DNA of 64,000 nt from Nitrospirales bacterium (GCA_022825885.1 JAJDVY010000042.1:56845-120844), one strand, 5' to 3'; positions 35,361 to 45,974 are shown, numbered from the stretch's first letter. Notes: generated by a model not told the origin, from the sequence alone. Program-made: numbers and translations.

Positions 35361-37553
35361 TTAGCAGGCCCTGTCAAGAGGAGTCACGCTACATATTGTG
35401 GAATGAAGGGCCTGATAGATACGATAACTTGTAAGAACCCGCTTCACGTACCGACGGGTTTCCCTATAGGAAATCATTTCGACAAATTCATCCGGGTCTC
35501 GACCGCCAAATTTGGCAATCCAACGTTTGACCGCGCCGGGACCGGCGTTATACGCCGCGATGGCTCGTATGAGATTTCCCCGATAATCATGTAACAATTG
35601 ACCCACGTAGGCCACCCCCAAACGGATGTTCAAGTCGCCTTGCAACAAATCCTCCCGGTCCACGGCGTCGAAGCCCAAACGGCGTGCGAGGCGGTTCGCG
35701 GTTGCCGGCATCAATTGCATCAGCCCCATGGCACCGACGGAAGACAATGCCTTGGGATTGTACAAACTTTCCTCACGGATAATCCCCGCAACCAGAAAGG
35801 GATCCACGTGCGAAGCCGCATAGCGTCGAATCAACGGGAGATATCCCGTTGGATACGCCATGCGCCACAACGGGGAATCAAGCGAAATGCGGCGACGCTC
35901 CAAAGGTTCCCGAAAGTGCCGTTTGGCGATGACGATCGGGGCTTCATAATCTCCGAGTTTGAGTATGTGCATCGCCAAGGCATATAAGGTTTGCGGCTGA
36001 TCGCGATATTGCTCCTTGACCACCAACAATTCTTCCAGTGCTTCCCGGCGAAGTCCCAGCCCCGACAGTTCCATGGCCTTTTGGAAATGCGTGTTGATAC
36101 GGAAAGAAGATGACGCGGGACCGTTCATCGCCTGATTCAGCCGTCCCTCACGTGGTTGGCGTCCCACGGGAAGCGGATGTCGCAGGCGCGACCCGGATAA
36201 TTGTCCGTAATAGGTCATGGGCCACTCGGCAGCCACCTGCCCATACACGGTTTGCGCTTCATCGGCCCGGCCTATGCGCTCAAGCGTCCGCGCTTTCCAA
36301 TAGCGCGCCCGATTTTGCCAATGTTGGCCGGGACCGGTCTCCGCAAGCGAGTCAAAGGCTTTCACCGCGTCTTCCCAAGCGCCTTGTTGATAGTGCAGCC
36401 AGCCCAACCGCCACAACGCGTCTCTTTTGATTCCAGAGCGATCCGCCGTATGATAGGCCTCCTCATACGCCAGAACGGCTTGCTGAATCGCACGTTCTCC
36501 TTCGGCCCACACGCCGCTCAGCCATTGGATCCGGCCTCGTTCATCCGCGCTTAAGCCGGGAGGGACCGAGTCGCGAAACTTCATAAGAAGACGGCCCCGA
36601 TCACGTCGCAAGTAGACTTTGGCCAACCACACCGCGGCTTTCCCTGTATACTCGGAGGGGTTCTCCAAGAGCCGACGGAACACGTGTGCGGCTTGAGGAT
36701 ACTGCTTCAACCGTACGTGGGCCATCCCCAATCGAAAAAGCCCATGCTCGTAATTGGGGCTACGCGGTCGTCCGGCCAAAAATTTTTGCAAATCCTGAAT
36801 CGCGGCTTCGAAGCGAGCCGACTCATGCCACGTTTGGCTTCGTCGATCATAATCTTCCAACGATGGACTCCAAGGCAGCGCATCAGGCCGACCGGACTGC
36901 ACGAGTTGCTCCACCGCCTGGGCCTCGGGAGATTCGGGATACTTGCGCCACAATTCGCCCAGCGCGTCTTTTGCCTTGCTCGCGTCTTGCAAGCGAGCGG
37001 CGCAATCGGCAAGAACGGAGAAGGCCCGGGGGGCGGACGGGGAATCCGGATCAACGGACGTGGCCCGCTCCAAGTGGCCGATAGCCGGCTGACATTGCCC
37101 GTTCTCGAACCAAGCAAATCCCGCTTCATATGACGTTTCGTTGCTCAAAGCGGAAGGAGCCGATAACGCCAATGCCGCTTCAAACGTCAGGGCGGATTCC
37201 CGGAAGAACCCCTGGCGTCCCAAGGCCTGACCGAGTGTCAACAAGACGTAGTCTTCGAGGCGTGGGAAATCCTTGCGGGCCGCACGCAGATACTCAATGG
37301 CCCGGCCAGGTTCACGTTCGAGAAGAGACCATCCTATCCGGAGTCCTGCGCGCTTGGCCCAGATGGTTCCCGGATACGCTTCCTGCACGTGACGAAAACG
37401 TTCGGCTTGCAACAGCACCCGATCGGGGTGTTCGTCAGAAAACGACGCGGCGCGTCGAAAACAGGCTTCCGCCGAATCACAGGCCAGAGGCCGAGCCTCG
37501 GACTGAGACCATGCATGGACGCTTGCCACAAGAAAAACAAGGAGAAGGATCAT
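35361..37553 (-). CDS. slt: Soluble lytic murein transglycosylase with TPR-like superhelix
   Basis: The 730-residue protein has an N-terminal signal peptide (MILLLVFLVASVHAWSQ), a long alpha-superhelical U-domain with TPR-like repeats (about 30-510), and a C-terminal SLT domain. The catalytic Glu is in GIIREESLYNPKALS, followed by GAMGLMQLMPATANRLA, DLNIRLGVAYVGQLL and IAAYNAGPGAVKRWI. It cleaves MurNAc-GlcNAc bonds with formation of anhydroMurNAc in the periplasm. It lies 57 bases downstream of the zapB-like gene's start region on the same strand, with an autotransporter gene upstream. Confidence 0.93.
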   Translation of the reverse strand: MILLLVFLVASVHAWSQSEARPLACDSAEACFRRAASFSDEHPDRVLLQAERFRHVQEAYPGTIWAKRAGLRIGWSLLEREPGRAIEYLRAARKDFPRLEDYVLLTLGQALGRQGFFRESALTFEAALALSAPSALSNETSYEAGFAWFENGQCQPAIGHLERATSVDPDSPSAPRAFSVLADCAARLQDASKAKDALGELWRKYPESPEAQAVEQLVQSGRPDALPWSPSLEDYDRRSQTWHESARFEAAIQDLQKFLAGRPRSPNYEHGLFRLGMAHVRLKQYPQAAHVFRRLLENPSEYTGKAAVWLAKVYLRRDRGRLLMKFRDSVPPGLSADERGRIQWLSGVWAEGERAIQQAVLAYEEAYHTADRSGIKRDALWRLGWLHYQQGAWEDAVKAFDSLAETGPGQHWQNRARYWKARTLERIGRADEAQTVYGQVAAEWPMTYYGQLSGSRLRHPLPVGRQPREGRLNQAMNGPASSSFRINTHFQKAMELSGLGLRREALEELLVVKEQYRDQPQTLYALAMHILKLGDYEAPIVIAKRHFREPLERRRISLDSPLWRMAYPTGYLPLIRRYAASHVDPFLVAGIIREESLYNPKALSSVGAMGLMQLMPATANRLARRLGFDAVDREDLLQGDLNIRLGVAYVGQLLHDYRGNLIRAIAAYNAGPGAVKRWIAKFGGRDPDEFVEMISYRETRRYVKRVLTSYRIYQALHSTICSVTPLDRAC

Positions 37554-37576
37554 ACATTTCTTGCTTGACGAGAACG

Positions 37577-40267
37577 CTAGAAATCCATTCGGAATTGGGT
37601 CGATATTCCGCCGTTCCGGGTTTCGTTTTCGTATTCCAAGCCGAAGGCGAGTGCGGAGTTGTTTTGAAGGGGCAACGCATATCCCAGGGAATAGCGGATC
37701 ATCGGTCGAGTGCTCAAATCAATGGCGGTCTGTTGTTGCCGGAGAGACTGTGCATGCCCACGGTAAAACGCATCGACAAAACTGCTTTCGGTCGCAACGA
37801 GGTGGTTGATCCGAGCCTGTCCGGCACGAATCCTCGTTTCCTGGCGGACTGAAAATCGAAGAGTATCCTCGTCCCAAAAGAGATTGCGCCCCTGGGTTCC
37901 CGCCGACCATCCCTCCGCCCGCAGCCCGGATATGCCGGACAGCATGCCGCTGGTCACGGAGACCTCTCCGAAATGATGTTCGTAACTGGCAAACCCGCGC
38001 CAATCCCCGCCCAGCGGACCCGACAAGAAGAATTGGCTTCGGTTGGTTTCGGTACGAGTACCGCCGAGCGCACCGAAATTCGCCCCCCAGACGCTGCGGC
38101 TTTCATCAATGCGTGAGAACTCCGCCACCATGTCGATGCCGCGGTGCACGTGCCGCCATTGCAAGCCGAATTGACGCCACGGTGCATGCCGTGATCTCCG
38201 CCCGCTGAACGCCGCAAACGGGCGCAGGCCATTGCCCTGCATTTGCAGGACAACGGATCCTCCGGCGCGAGCGAAGAAAGGGGCGGTCGCGACGGCGGAG
38301 GGTTGGAAGACGCTCCATTCTCGCCATGCGGACCTCTCACAACCATCGCACAAGGTGTGATGAAATCGCCAGCGCCCAAGCATGTTGGCGGAAAAATCCA
38401 TCCCGACGGCATGAAGATTACGGGCTTGCTGGCCGATATTGGCATAGAGGCCATGGCGCTCAACGCGAGAACCTCCTGCCGGCGCAAGCATGTCCCCGGC
38501 AACAGAGCCCGGCATCCGGGGACTTGCGGGTCCGAAATCCACGATACCCGATAATTTCATGTTGTAATACGCGTTGCCCACACCGCCGACGGCGATCTCG
38601 ACGGCCTGCATCCGCTCGCCCACGTGAGCGAGCGCGGGAGACAGGTTGACGCGGGCATCCCCTAGCGTCACCGCCTGCGTTGTTCCGGCAACCGAGTACG
38701 GCAGGCGGACTGCCCCTTGCATGGTCACGGCGTTCTCCAGATTCAACCGCCCCCACCCATAGACGGGGTCCGGCTCGTTCCGATTATTCACCCGGGTTCC
38801 AAGCGGATCTGCGGAGAAGAGCAATGCGGCCTGTACAACCTCCATCGGCATGCTGGGCAGCCGGCTCTTGAGCACCGCCAAGGCCCCGCTTACCAACGGG
38901 GCGGAAAAAGAGGTACCTGAAATCCCGTGCTCTCCGGGTCCAAGGGCGAGATTCTCTCCCGGTGCCATCAGACACCAGTTTCTTGCATCGCCGCATCCGT
39001 TGGAGAAGCCCGAGATCTCGCCGTTCTTGTCCAGCGACCCGACGACAAGCCATTTCCCAAGCAATCCGGGCTCGAACAGCGGAGCAACTTTCCAGCCCCC
39101 GGGGTTATTGTAGTCAGCACAGTTATCGCTCCCGCAAGCCGTTCCCCACATCTCTTTGAAAGAAACCTTTGGACCGTCAGGGTTTTGACGATCCTCCAGC
39201 ATGCTGAAATTCTCCATAAATTCCACGGCGCTGACGGGTCCCTCGCCCAGTGGGCAGCCGTCCTCGTCGGCAAAGTTTTTTCCACACATGCGAAGTTCAT
39301 TGTTGCGAGAGTTCCATCCGTCGTTGCCGCTACCCCATACCATCACGATATCGGCATCTTTGACCGCTGTCGCGACTTCGGCAAAGTTGCGTCTCACAGA
39401 AGACGGGATGATCGGCGTAAACACCGGCAGTTCTGTCGTCAGCCATACTCCATCTCTGCCGGCGTACTCTCCCCAATAGTCATTGGCGATCGCGATACTG
39501 AAGTTCACCACTTGCGCCTGGTTGTCAGTCGCGTACCGTACGGCGTCGATGGGCTGGCCGCCAGCGCCGAGTTGTATCGGCATGACCGAGGCATCCGGCG
39601 CGACGCCATGGACGTTCCCGGTAGGAATCGGAGCACCGCCTTGAACCTTTATCTCGTAAGTCGCTCCCGGATTCTCGCCCCTCGCTCCCGCCGCAAGCAG
39701 AGCGACATAGGTGCCATGTGGGTCATCCTCCTCGAACACATTTGAATCTTTATTCACCAAGTGACGCGGGGCCGTGATCTTGCCCGCCAAGTCAGGGTGG
39801 GTGAGATCCATACCGCTGTCCGCTACCGCGATGGTGACGTCCTGGCCGAAATAGCCCCGTTTATAGGCCTCATCCGCCGAGATCGCGTCCAAACCGTGAT
39901 GGTGCATAAACTCCGGGGTGCGGTAGTCCTTGCCGTCAGATGGGGCGGGAGCACCGAGTTCGACCGACCGGAACGCGAGATTAACCGGATTCAGTGTGGT
40001 CGGTGCCGGGTTCGGTGTGGTCGGCGCCGGGTCAGTCGGATTGTCTTCAACCGGCGGGCTACCACCGGCACCACCGGCACCGCCGCCACAACCGGCTGCC
40101 ACAAGCACGATGCACGCCAGAAAACACATCCATGTCCATGCCACGCCAACACCCGAGACGCGTCGCGCGACTTCCGGTGATGGCATAACGCCACGCGAAC
40201 CCGTGAGTGCAGATTCACATTGCCGCTTTTCGCGGACCGTCCATCCACTCTCAACCTTGATTGTCAT
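37577..40267 (-). CDS. Subtilisin-type (S8) serine protease autotransporter with possible lipobox
   Basis: The 896-residue protein has a long basic N-terminal extension, a hydrophobic signal segment (MCFLACIVLVAAG) ending at a Cys-Gly3 run, a Pro/Thr/Asn linker, and a subtilase domain. The catalytic Asp is in VADSGMDLTHPDL, the His in DDPHGTYVALLAAG and the Ser in GISGTSFSAPLVSGAL. About 300 C-terminal residues form amphipathic strands ending in Phe (FRMDF), as in autotransporter beta-barrels. AGAGG precedes the ATG at 40267; an internal ATG at 40186 would shorten the extension. It resembles the NalP/SphB1 group of surface proteases. Confidence 0.85.
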   Translation of the reverse strand: MTIKVESGWTVREKRQCESALTGSRGVMPSPEVARRVSGVGVAWTWMCFLACIVLVAAGCGGGAGGAGGSPPVEDNPTDPAPTTPNPAPTTLNPVNLAFRSVELGAPAPSDGKDYRTPEFMHHHGLDAISADEAYKRGYFGQDVTIAVADSGMDLTHPDLAGKITAPRHLVNKDSNVFEEDDPHGTYVALLAAGARGENPGATYEIKVQGGAPIPTGNVHGVAPDASVMPIQLGAGGQPIDAVRYATDNQAQVVNFSIAIANDYWGEYAGRDGVWLTTELPVFTPIIPSSVRRNFAEVATAVKDADIVMVWGSGNDGWNSRNNELRMCGKNFADEDGCPLGEGPVSAVEFMENFSMLEDRQNPDGPKVSFKEMWGTACGSDNCADYNNPGGWKVAPLFEPGLLGKWLVVGSLDKNGEISGFSNGCGDARNWCLMAPGENLALGPGEHGISGTSFSAPLVSGALAVLKSRLPSMPMEVVQAALLFSADPLGTRVNNRNEPDPVYGWGRLNLENAVTMQGAVRLPYSVAGTTQAVTLGDARVNLSPALAHVGERMQAVEIAVGGVGNAYYNMKLSGIVDFGPASPRMPGSVAGDMLAPAGGSRVERHGLYANIGQQARNLHAVGMDFSANMLGRWRFHHTLCDGCERSAWREWSVFQPSAVATAPFFARAGGSVVLQMQGNGLRPFAAFSGRRSRHAPWRQFGLQWRHVHRGIDMVAEFSRIDESRSVWGANFGALGGTRTETNRSQFFLSGPLGGDWRGFASYEHHFGEVSVTSGMLSGISGLRAEGWSAGTQGRNLFWDEDTLRFSVRQETRIRAGQARINHLVATESSFVDAFYRGHAQSLRQQQTAIDLSTRPMIRYSLGYALPLQNNSALAFGLEYENETRNGGISTQFRMDF

Positions 40268-40464
40268 ATTTCCTCTGCCTCGTTTGACATCTGTTATCCA
40301 TGTTTGTCGACGGGTTCCGCATCATCGTTCGGACCGATCACTCGACAACCTTGCTCAGGGCGTTTGTCAATCCAGAAATCAGTCCGTCCAAAGAAAGAGG
40401 GAAAACCATACAGTGAGTGACCAGATCTCTCCCTTACCGGACCGATGAAATGTATTGGGGTTAT

Positions 40465-40542
40465 TGGGGTGAGTGACGGGAATTGAACCCGCGACCTCCG
40501 GATCCACAATCCGGCGCTCTAACCAACTGAGCTACACCCACC
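40465..40542 (-). tRNA. tRNA-His (GTG)
   Basis: The cloverleaf folds fully: acceptor GTGGGTG pairs with CACTCAC, the anticodon loop TTGTGGA gives GTG, and the T-arm has GGTTCAATTCC. The encoded G at position -1 (40542) pairs with C73 (40468), the identity mark of tRNA-His, and the 3' CCA is encoded (40465-40467). Confidence 0.97.
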
Positions 40543-40678
40543 ACCCAAAAAGCAGGGCCAAGGCCGTGACGTCAACCGATCTTACTGAAAAGGCCGGACG
40601 CGACGCAAGACAGAACCCTCGGTGTTGGAGCCATGTTTGTTGCCCACACAGGTCAGACCCATTTTTATCGCTTTCCCG

Positions 40679-40708
40679 TTGACCATCGAGAAGGGGCTAT
40701 GGTAGTAA
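40679..40708 (+). promoter_or_regulatory. Likely promoter of rpsT
   Basis: TTGACC at 40679-40684 and TAGTAA at 40703-40708 are separated by 18 bases, an acceptable sigma-70 arrangement. The rpsT ATG lies 33 bases downstream, after the ribosome-binding region AATGGAGAAAAAAG. Confidence 0.45.
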
Positions 40709-40741
40709 TCTGCACCTCAAACCTCTCAATGGAGAAAAAAG

Positions 40742-41014
40742 ATGCCGGTCGTTCATAAATCAACCATTAAACGTGCCCGTCAGTCTGAGAAGCGTCACGC
40801 CCGAAATCATGCGATCCTGCATCGCACCAAAACGGTGGTGAAAAAATTTAAAACCGCTCTCCAGGAACAGAATGCGGAAGCGGCTCAACCCCTTCTCCAA
40901 GAAGCCACATCGGCCCTTCACAAGGCCGTGACCAAAGGCGCGCTCCACCGGAATACTGCTTCACGACGTATTTCTCAACTCTCGACCCAACTCAACGCCC
41001 TCAAAGCCCAATAA
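40742..41014 (+). CDS. rpsT: 30S ribosomal protein S20
   Basis: The 90-residue very basic helical protein matches S20: HKSTIKRARQSEKRHARNHA at the start, SALHKAVTKGALHRNTASRR near the end. S20 binds 16S rRNA early in small-subunit assembly. It is transcribed alone on the plus strand, convergent with holA. Confidence 0.97.
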   Translation: MPVVHKSTIKRARQSEKRHARNHAILHRTKTVVKKFKTALQEQNAEAAQPLLQEATSALHKAVTKGALHRNTASRRISQLSTQLNALKAQ

Positions 41015-41035
41015 ACTGCCCTCCACCTCCCCTTG

Positions 41036-41056
41036 CCCCTCCTGACAAAGGAGGGG
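41036..41056 (+). terminator. Stem-loop between rpsT and holA
   Basis: CCCCTCC (41036-41042) and GGAGGGG (41050-41056) form a perfect 7-bp stem with a 7-base loop. It sits 22 bases after the rpsT stop, between convergent genes. No T-run follows on the plus strand, so it is a weak terminator candidate and could equally be a dispersed palindrome. Confidence 0.4.
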
Positions 41057-41078
41057 AACACGCAGGAGAGACGCCATC

Positions 41079-42146
41079 TTACCCCACACGTTCACGCGGT
41101 GACTGCGGCCGCGGCGGAGCTTTCGCAGACCGCCACAAATCCATGATCAAGGCATGCATGATCCGGTGCGGGGATCCGGCCGCCGCACCTTTCAGCGCAC
41201 GGTCCGTTGCCGAAAAGACTTGAAACACTTCGGGAAAATGCGCCAAGGGAACGCGCTTGACCATGGAGAAAAACTCGCCCTGCCGGTAAGGCGTGATGCC
41301 GAGGGACTTCGCGACTGCCGCCTCACCGATCCGGCGACGCAGCCCGTCTTTGGCTTTCCACAACCGCCGGTACTGCCACAGCAGCGCGCCGAGGATCCGA
41401 AGCGGGGCCTCACCCGACTCCAAAGTTTTCTCCAAAATGAGAAGGGCCTGTGACACCTTGCCTTGGATAATAGCTCCCGACAGGTCAAAGACCGATGCGC
41501 CGGCTTCCGCCCCCTGAACGGCGCTTACGTCATCAGCGGTGACCGTTCCTTTCGTTGAGACGTAAAGCGCCAATTTCTCCAATTCCCGCCGGACCACGAA
41601 CAACCCTTCGCCGGCAAGTTCTTTCAGTAACCCCGCGGCTTCAGCATCCAGCCGAAGCTCCAAACGCACGGCTTCCTCGCGAATCCAGCCCAATCGTTGA
41701 TTGTCGTACAAGGGCGCACAATTTACCACCACCGCCTGTTTCTTCAAGGCCTGGACCCATTTTAACCGGCCATCCAACTTTCCCGCGGAAACGATCATGG
41801 TGGTCGAATCGGACGGCGCGGAAATATAGGGGATCAGCGCTTCCCCTTCTTTGGCGGAAAGCTTGTCCGCCCATTTCAGGAGAACCACCTGGTGGGTTGA
41901 AAAGAAAGGCACTTCCTGGACACGGGCCAAAATTTCCCGGGCATTCGTTTCATCGCCGTACAGGACGTCACAGGAAAAGTCGCCGGCGGCGCTTTTTCTA
42001 TCGCCCGCATGTTCGTCCTGGGAACGCGAGGGGCGATGGGTTCGAATGGTCTCGATGGCCTGATCGCGCAGACAGTCTTCTTCTCCAAGGACCAGAAACA
42101 GCCGCGTCTTCTTTAGCGTTGGACCGAGTTCAGCAGGTCTGATCAC
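41079..42146 (-). CDS. holA: DNA polymerase III subunit delta
   Basis: HolA opens the beta clamp within the clamp loader. The 355-residue protein follows the HolA pattern: LFLVLGEEDCLRDQAIETI at the N-terminus, a divergent AAA+ core with VPFFSTHQVVLLKWADKLS and a collar domain from about residue 200 (FDLSGAIIQGKVSQALLILE, LRILGALLWQYRRLWKAKD). I chose GTG 42146 (GGTGAGGG upstream); an upstream start at 42209 is possible. It lies downstream of leuS and lptE, the common leuS-lptE-holA order. Confidence 0.9.
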   Translation of the reverse strand: MIRPAELGPTLKKTRLFLVLGEEDCLRDQAIETIRTHRPSRSQDEHAGDRKSAAGDFSCDVLYGDETNAREILARVQEVPFFSTHQVVLLKWADKLSAKEGEALIPYISAPSDSTTMIVSAGKLDGRLKWVQALKKQAVVVNCAPLYDNQRLGWIREEAVRLELRLDAEAAGLLKELAGEGLFVVRRELEKLALYVSTKGTVTADDVSAVQGAEAGASVFDLSGAIIQGKVSQALLILEKTLESGEAPLRILGALLWQYRRLWKAKDGLRRRIGEAAVAKSLGITPYRQGEFFSMVKRVPLAHFPEVFQVFSATDRALKGAAAGSPHRIMHALIMDLWRSAKAPPRPQSPRERVG

Positions 42147-42279
42147 CGAACCCTCACCTGAGCGCTCTCCCGGGGAGAGTGATTCCGCATGTTGCCGGCC
42201 ACGTGCCAACGGTTGCCTGCCGGATCAGACGTCTTGCGTCACCGGAGGCGACGCGCGCCACGGCGACGACCTGACCGAC

Positions 42280-42858
42280 TTAAAAAATCCCTTGGTCCCT
42301 CGCATTCCAGAAAGCTGCGGCCAACATTTCTGCGGCCGCTTGGCCGGCCTGCTCCAAGGCCCGGTCCTGCAGAACCCGGTTAAACTGGATCTGATCCTGA
42401 CGCGCTTCGACCTCGGGCGCACGATTGACAAAAAACTCTCCGCTCCCCGTGGCCGTTTCCGTCCAGAGACTTTCTCCCGTTGTTCGACGGGCCACCGTAA
42501 CACGCACGACCACATTCACGCGGCGTTCCCGCGTTTGGCCGGACGAAAACGTGAGCGATGGGATTGTCACCGAGACGATTTCTCCCGTCATGACATAATC
42601 AGCTTGCGCATCCTCTGCCACGACTTGCGCTCCGCTGCTGACGGCAAACTGCTCACGCATGTACCGGGTATACGCAAATTCCAAATTGCTCTGAAAGGTG
42701 CCGTTGCGCAAATCCCGAATGACCAACCGTATCGGCGGTCCCGCCTGTTCAGAAACAGGTCCTCCTCCGATACGCGGACCCGGCCCTTCCACGGAAAACC
42801 GGTAACCGCAACCCGGGAGAACGACGACCAATAGCAAAACGACAACCAGCGCTTTCAT
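42280..42858 (-). CDS. lptE: LPS-assembly lipoprotein LptE
   Basis: The 192-residue protein has a lipoprotein signal (VVVLLLVVVLPGCGYRF, lipobox LPGC) followed by an LptE/RlpB-type domain: IRDLRNGTFQSNLEFAYTRY, VMTGEIVSVTIPSLTFSSG and a helical C-terminus. LptE plugs the LptD barrel that inserts lipopolysaccharide in the outer membrane. It lies between leuS and holA, as in many diderms. The sequence family is divergent, so context and lipobox weigh heavily. Confidence 0.85.
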   Translation of the reverse strand: MKALVVVLLLVVVLPGCGYRFSVEGPGPRIGGGPVSEQAGPPIRLVIRDLRNGTFQSNLEFAYTRYMREQFAVSSGAQVVAEDAQADYVMTGEIVSVTIPSLTFSSGQTRERRVNVVVRVTVARRTTGESLWTETATGSGEFFVNRAPEVEARQDQIQFNRVLQDRALEQAGQAAAEMLAAAFWNARDQGIF

Positions 42859-42873
42859 CGGGAGAGATTCCTT

Positions 42874-45501
42874 TCAGACCACAAAATTGACCAACTTCTT
42901 TTCAACGTAAATCACTTTTCGAGGCGTGGCCCCCTGCAACCATTCACCCAATTTCTTGTCCGCATGTGCCAACTCGAGAATCTCGTCTTTCTGCGCATCG
43001 GCCGGCACCTGAATCTTGCTGCGCAGCTTGCCGTTGACCTGAAGAGGGATGGTCAATGCCTCGCGCAACACCAGGGTAGGATCAAAGGCCGGCCAGCCTT
43101 GGTGCGCGAGACTCGGCGAATGTCCCAAGCCTTCCCATAGTTCCTCGGCCAAATGTGGGGCAAACGGCGACAGCAAGAGGACAAAAGATTCGGCCGACGC
43201 ACGCGGCAGGGGGCCGTCCTTGGTAATGTCCCGCACAAAAACCATCAGTTTCGAAATAGCCGTATTGAAACTCAGGTCCTCCAGGTCCTGCGTCACGCCC
43301 TGAATCGTTCTGGCCGTGAGCCGGGCCTGGTCAGACGTTCCATTCCCTTCGACAACCGGGACCGGTTCCTTTTCACCCATCACCAGACGATAAGCGCGCT
43401 GCAGAAGCCGTGCCACGCCCGGGATGGACTCGGACGACCAGGGCGCGCCCTTTTCCAATGGCCCCATGAACATTTCATACAGCCGCAACGCATCGGTCCC
43501 GTACTCGGCCATGATCTCGTCCGGATTCACCACGTTGCCGCGGCTCTTCGACATTTTCTCCGTGACTTCCTCCAACGCCAACCCGTCAAGCGCCGGATGC
43601 AACGGCGTCTCCTTTTCCCACCGCACGTCCTGAGAAGCCACCCAGCGGGCTTTGACTTCCTCCCCCGTCTTTTTGTGGACCGGGGTTTCATGGTCGAAAC
43701 GCACCTCCGACGCGGGATACGCTTGCGCCGCGAAGGCGGGATCATCGGAGAGATTATTGTCGAAGTAGCGATAGCTGTGCCCCAGGATCATGCCCGGGTT
43801 CAGCAGCCGCTGAAACGGTTCGGGCGTATGCACCAAACCGAGGTCATACAGCACCTTATGCCAAAACCGTGAATACAGCAGGTGCAGGACGGCGTGCTCG
43901 GCTCCGCCCACGTACAAGTCCACCGGCATCCAATACCGTTCGGCTTCCTTGGACCATGGCTCCCGGTCATTGCGGGGGTCGCAAAAGCGAAGGTAATACC
44001 AACAACTGCCGGCCCACTGGGGCATGGTATTGGTGTCACGCAGGGCTTTTTGCCGGGTCTCGGGGTCCGTCACTTCCACCCAATCGCGGACGCGAGCCAA
44101 GGGCGTTTCGAATTCCCCGCTCGGGCGAAAATCCTCCAACTCGGGCAGCACCACCGGCAACTCCGATTCCGGAACGAGCTTCGTCGTCCCGTCTTCCAGG
44201 TGCAGTACGGGAAACGGCTCCCCCCAATATCGCTGCCGGCTGAAGAGCCAATCGCGCAGTTTGTAATGCACGGTCTTCTCGCCCTTGCCGTGTTGCGCCA
44301 GCCACTCACACATGCGGGTCTTGGCTTCGGAAGTGGGCAAGCCGTCCAGAAAATTGGAATTCACGTTCGTGCCGTCGCCCGTATAGGCTTCGGTCGAAAT
44401 ATCGCCGCCGGCCACAACTTCGACAACCGGCAAATCCATCTGTTTCGCAAAGGCATAGTCCCTCGCGTCATGTGCCGGCACCGCCATAATCGCACCGGTT
44501 CCGTAGGTCGCCAACACGTAATCCGCAATCCAGACCGGAACGGACTTGCCCGTGACCGGGTGCTTGGCAAACGCCCCGGTAAAGACGCCGGTCTTCTCAC
44601 CCAGTTCGGCCACGCGCGCGCGTTCGCTCCGGCGGGAGACCGCTTCGACGTAGGCTTCCACCGCCGGACGCTGCCCGGGAGTCGTGATGGTCGTGACCAG
44701 GGAATGCTCCGGCGCCAGAACCATATACGTGGCCCCAAACAGGGTGTCGGGACGGGTCGTGAACACCTCGATCGATCGTTCCGCATGTCCCGCAACCTCA
44801 AAGAAAATCTTCGCGCCTTCCGAACGGCCGACCCACTCCCGCTGCATCCGCTTGATGGATTCGGGCCAATCCACCAACTCCAAGTCATCGATCAACCGCT
44901 CGGCATAGGCCGTAATGCGCAGCATCCACTGTCGCATGGGCACCCGCACGACCGGATGCCCGCCGCGCTCGCTCTTGCCGTCGATCACTTCCTCGTTGGC
45001 CAGCACGGTGCCCAAGGCCGGGCACCAATTCACCGGAACTTCCGCCAGATACGCCAGCCCCTGTTCATGGAGCTTCCGAAAAATCCATTGCGTCCATCGC
45101 ACGTACCGGGGGTCGGTGGTATCGAGTTCCCGTGACCAGTCGTAATCCATGCCCAGAGCCTGGAATTGCCGTTTGAAGTTTGCAATGTTCCGTTTGGTGG
45201 TCTCTCGCGGATGGGTCCCGGTTTCAATTGCGTATTGTTCCGCCGGCAGGCCGAAGGCATCCCATCCCATGGGGTGCAGCACGTTCCAGCCACGCATCCG
45301 TTTGTAACGGGCGATGATATCGGTCGCGATATAGCCCTTGGGATGCCCGACGTGGAGTCCGGCTCCCGACGGATACGGGAACATGTCGAGAACGTAAAAT
45401 TTGGGCTTGGCGGGGTCGATCTCAGAACGAAAAGGCTGGTGCTCGCGCCAGTAAGTCTGCCATTTCCGTTCAATGGCTTGGTGGTCGTAGAATTTTGACA
45501 T
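42874..45501 (-). CDS. leuS: Leucine--tRNA ligase
   Basis: This class I synthetase has [18 protein letters not shown] (HIGH as HVGH), [16 protein letters not shown], a CP1 editing domain ([31 protein letters not shown]), the KMSKS loop KMSKSRGNV, and the anticodon-binding and C-terminal domains ending [14 protein letters not shown]. The ATG at 45501 gives 875 residues and matches the family start. It leads the leuS-lptE-holA run. Confidence 0.97.
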   Translation of the reverse strand: MSKFYDHQAIERKWQTYWREHQPFRSEIDPAKPKFYVLDMFPYPSGAGLHVGHPKGYIATDIIARYKRMRGWNVLHPMGWDAFGLPAEQYAIETGTHPRETTKRNIANFKRQFQALGMDYDWSRELDTTDPRYVRWTQWIFRKLHEQGLAYLAEVPVNWCPALGTVLANEEVIDGKSERGGHPVVRVPMRQWMLRITAYAERLIDDLELVDWPESIKRMQREWVGRSEGAKIFFEVAGHAERSIEVFTTRPDTLFGATYMVLAPEHSLVTTITTPGQRPAVEAYVEAVSRRSERARVAELGEKTGVFTGAFAKHPVTGKSVPVWIADYVLATYGTGAIMAVPAHDARDYAFAKQMDLPVVEVVAGGDISTEAYTGDGTNVNSNFLDGLPTSEAKTRMCEWLAQHGKGEKTVHYKLRDWLFSRQRYWGEPFPVLHLEDGTTKLVPESELPVVLPELEDFRPSGEFETPLARVRDWVEVTDPETRQKALRDTNTMPQWAGSCWYYLRFCDPRNDREPWSKEAERYWMPVDLYVGGAEHAVLHLLYSRFWHKVLYDLGLVHTPEPFQRLLNPGMILGHSYRYFDNNLSDDPAFAAQAYPASEVRFDHETPVHKKTGEEVKARWVASQDVRWEKETPLHPALDGLALEEVTEKMSKSRGNVVNPDEIMAEYGTDALRLYEMFMGPLEKGAPWSSESIPGVARLLQRAYRLVMGEKEPVPVVEGNGTSDQARLTARTIQGVTQDLEDLSFNTAISKLMVFVRDITKDGPLPRASAESFVLLLSPFAPHLAEELWEGLGHSPSLAHQGWPAFDPTLVLREALTIPLQVNGKLRSKIQVPADAQKDEILELAHADKKLGEWLQGATPRKVIYVEKKLVNFVV

Positions 45502-45722
45502 GAGCCGGATGAGCGCGGCCGGGCAAGGCCCACCCGCGCCTAGGATGATGAAAAAATGTATCACAGCGGTAGGCAGGCGACAAGATTAGAGCAATGTGAC
45601 CCTGTTGATGTTTGCCCCTTGAGTCGAACGGGCGCAATGATGGTCTCTGCACAACCGGATGAGTTGAGCCATGCTTGATTCTCTCGCCTTACTCATATAC
45701 GGTTTTCGTAAGGAGGAGCGCC

Positions 45723-45974
45723 ATGATCGTCAAGATTACCTCAAAACGGCAAGTCACCTTCCCGGCACGTGTGCTGGAGGCGATGGGCGTGGGCCCGGGC
45801 GACCAACTCGAACTGGAAGAAAGCCCCAAAGGGTTCATCCTGCGACCCAGGCGGATCGACCTTTCGAAATTGGGGACGATCAGAGACAAGATTCCACCAG
45901 GACATCCGCCATTCGACATCCGCAAGTTCCGGGATCAACGGGAGCAAGGGTATGGCCCTTCAATACGGAGTTGA
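45723..45974 (+). CDS. AbrB/MazE-fold antitoxin (VapB-like)
   Basis: The 83-residue protein begins with a SpoVT/AbrB swapped-hairpin domain (VKITSKRQVTFPARVLEAMG, GPGDQLELEESPKGFIL). This fold binds operator DNA as a dimer. The C-terminal 40 residues are the flexible toxin-binding part (PPFDIRKFRDQREQGYG). AAGGAGGAGCG precedes the ATG. Its 3' end overlaps the following PIN toxin reading frame by 23 bases. The toxin is frameshifted. Confidence 0.85.
   Translation: MIVKITSKRQVTFPARVLEAMGVGPGDQLELEESPKGFILRPRRIDLSKLGTIRDKIPPGHPPFDIRKFRDQREQGYGPSIRS

Noticed and set aside
36110..36554. Open frames antisense to the lytic transglycosylase
   Set aside because: They overlap the TPR-like region of slt and show only antisense composition.
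41036..41056. Strong intrinsic terminator of rpsT
   Set aside because: The stem is good but no T-run follows, so I list it only as a weak terminator candidate.
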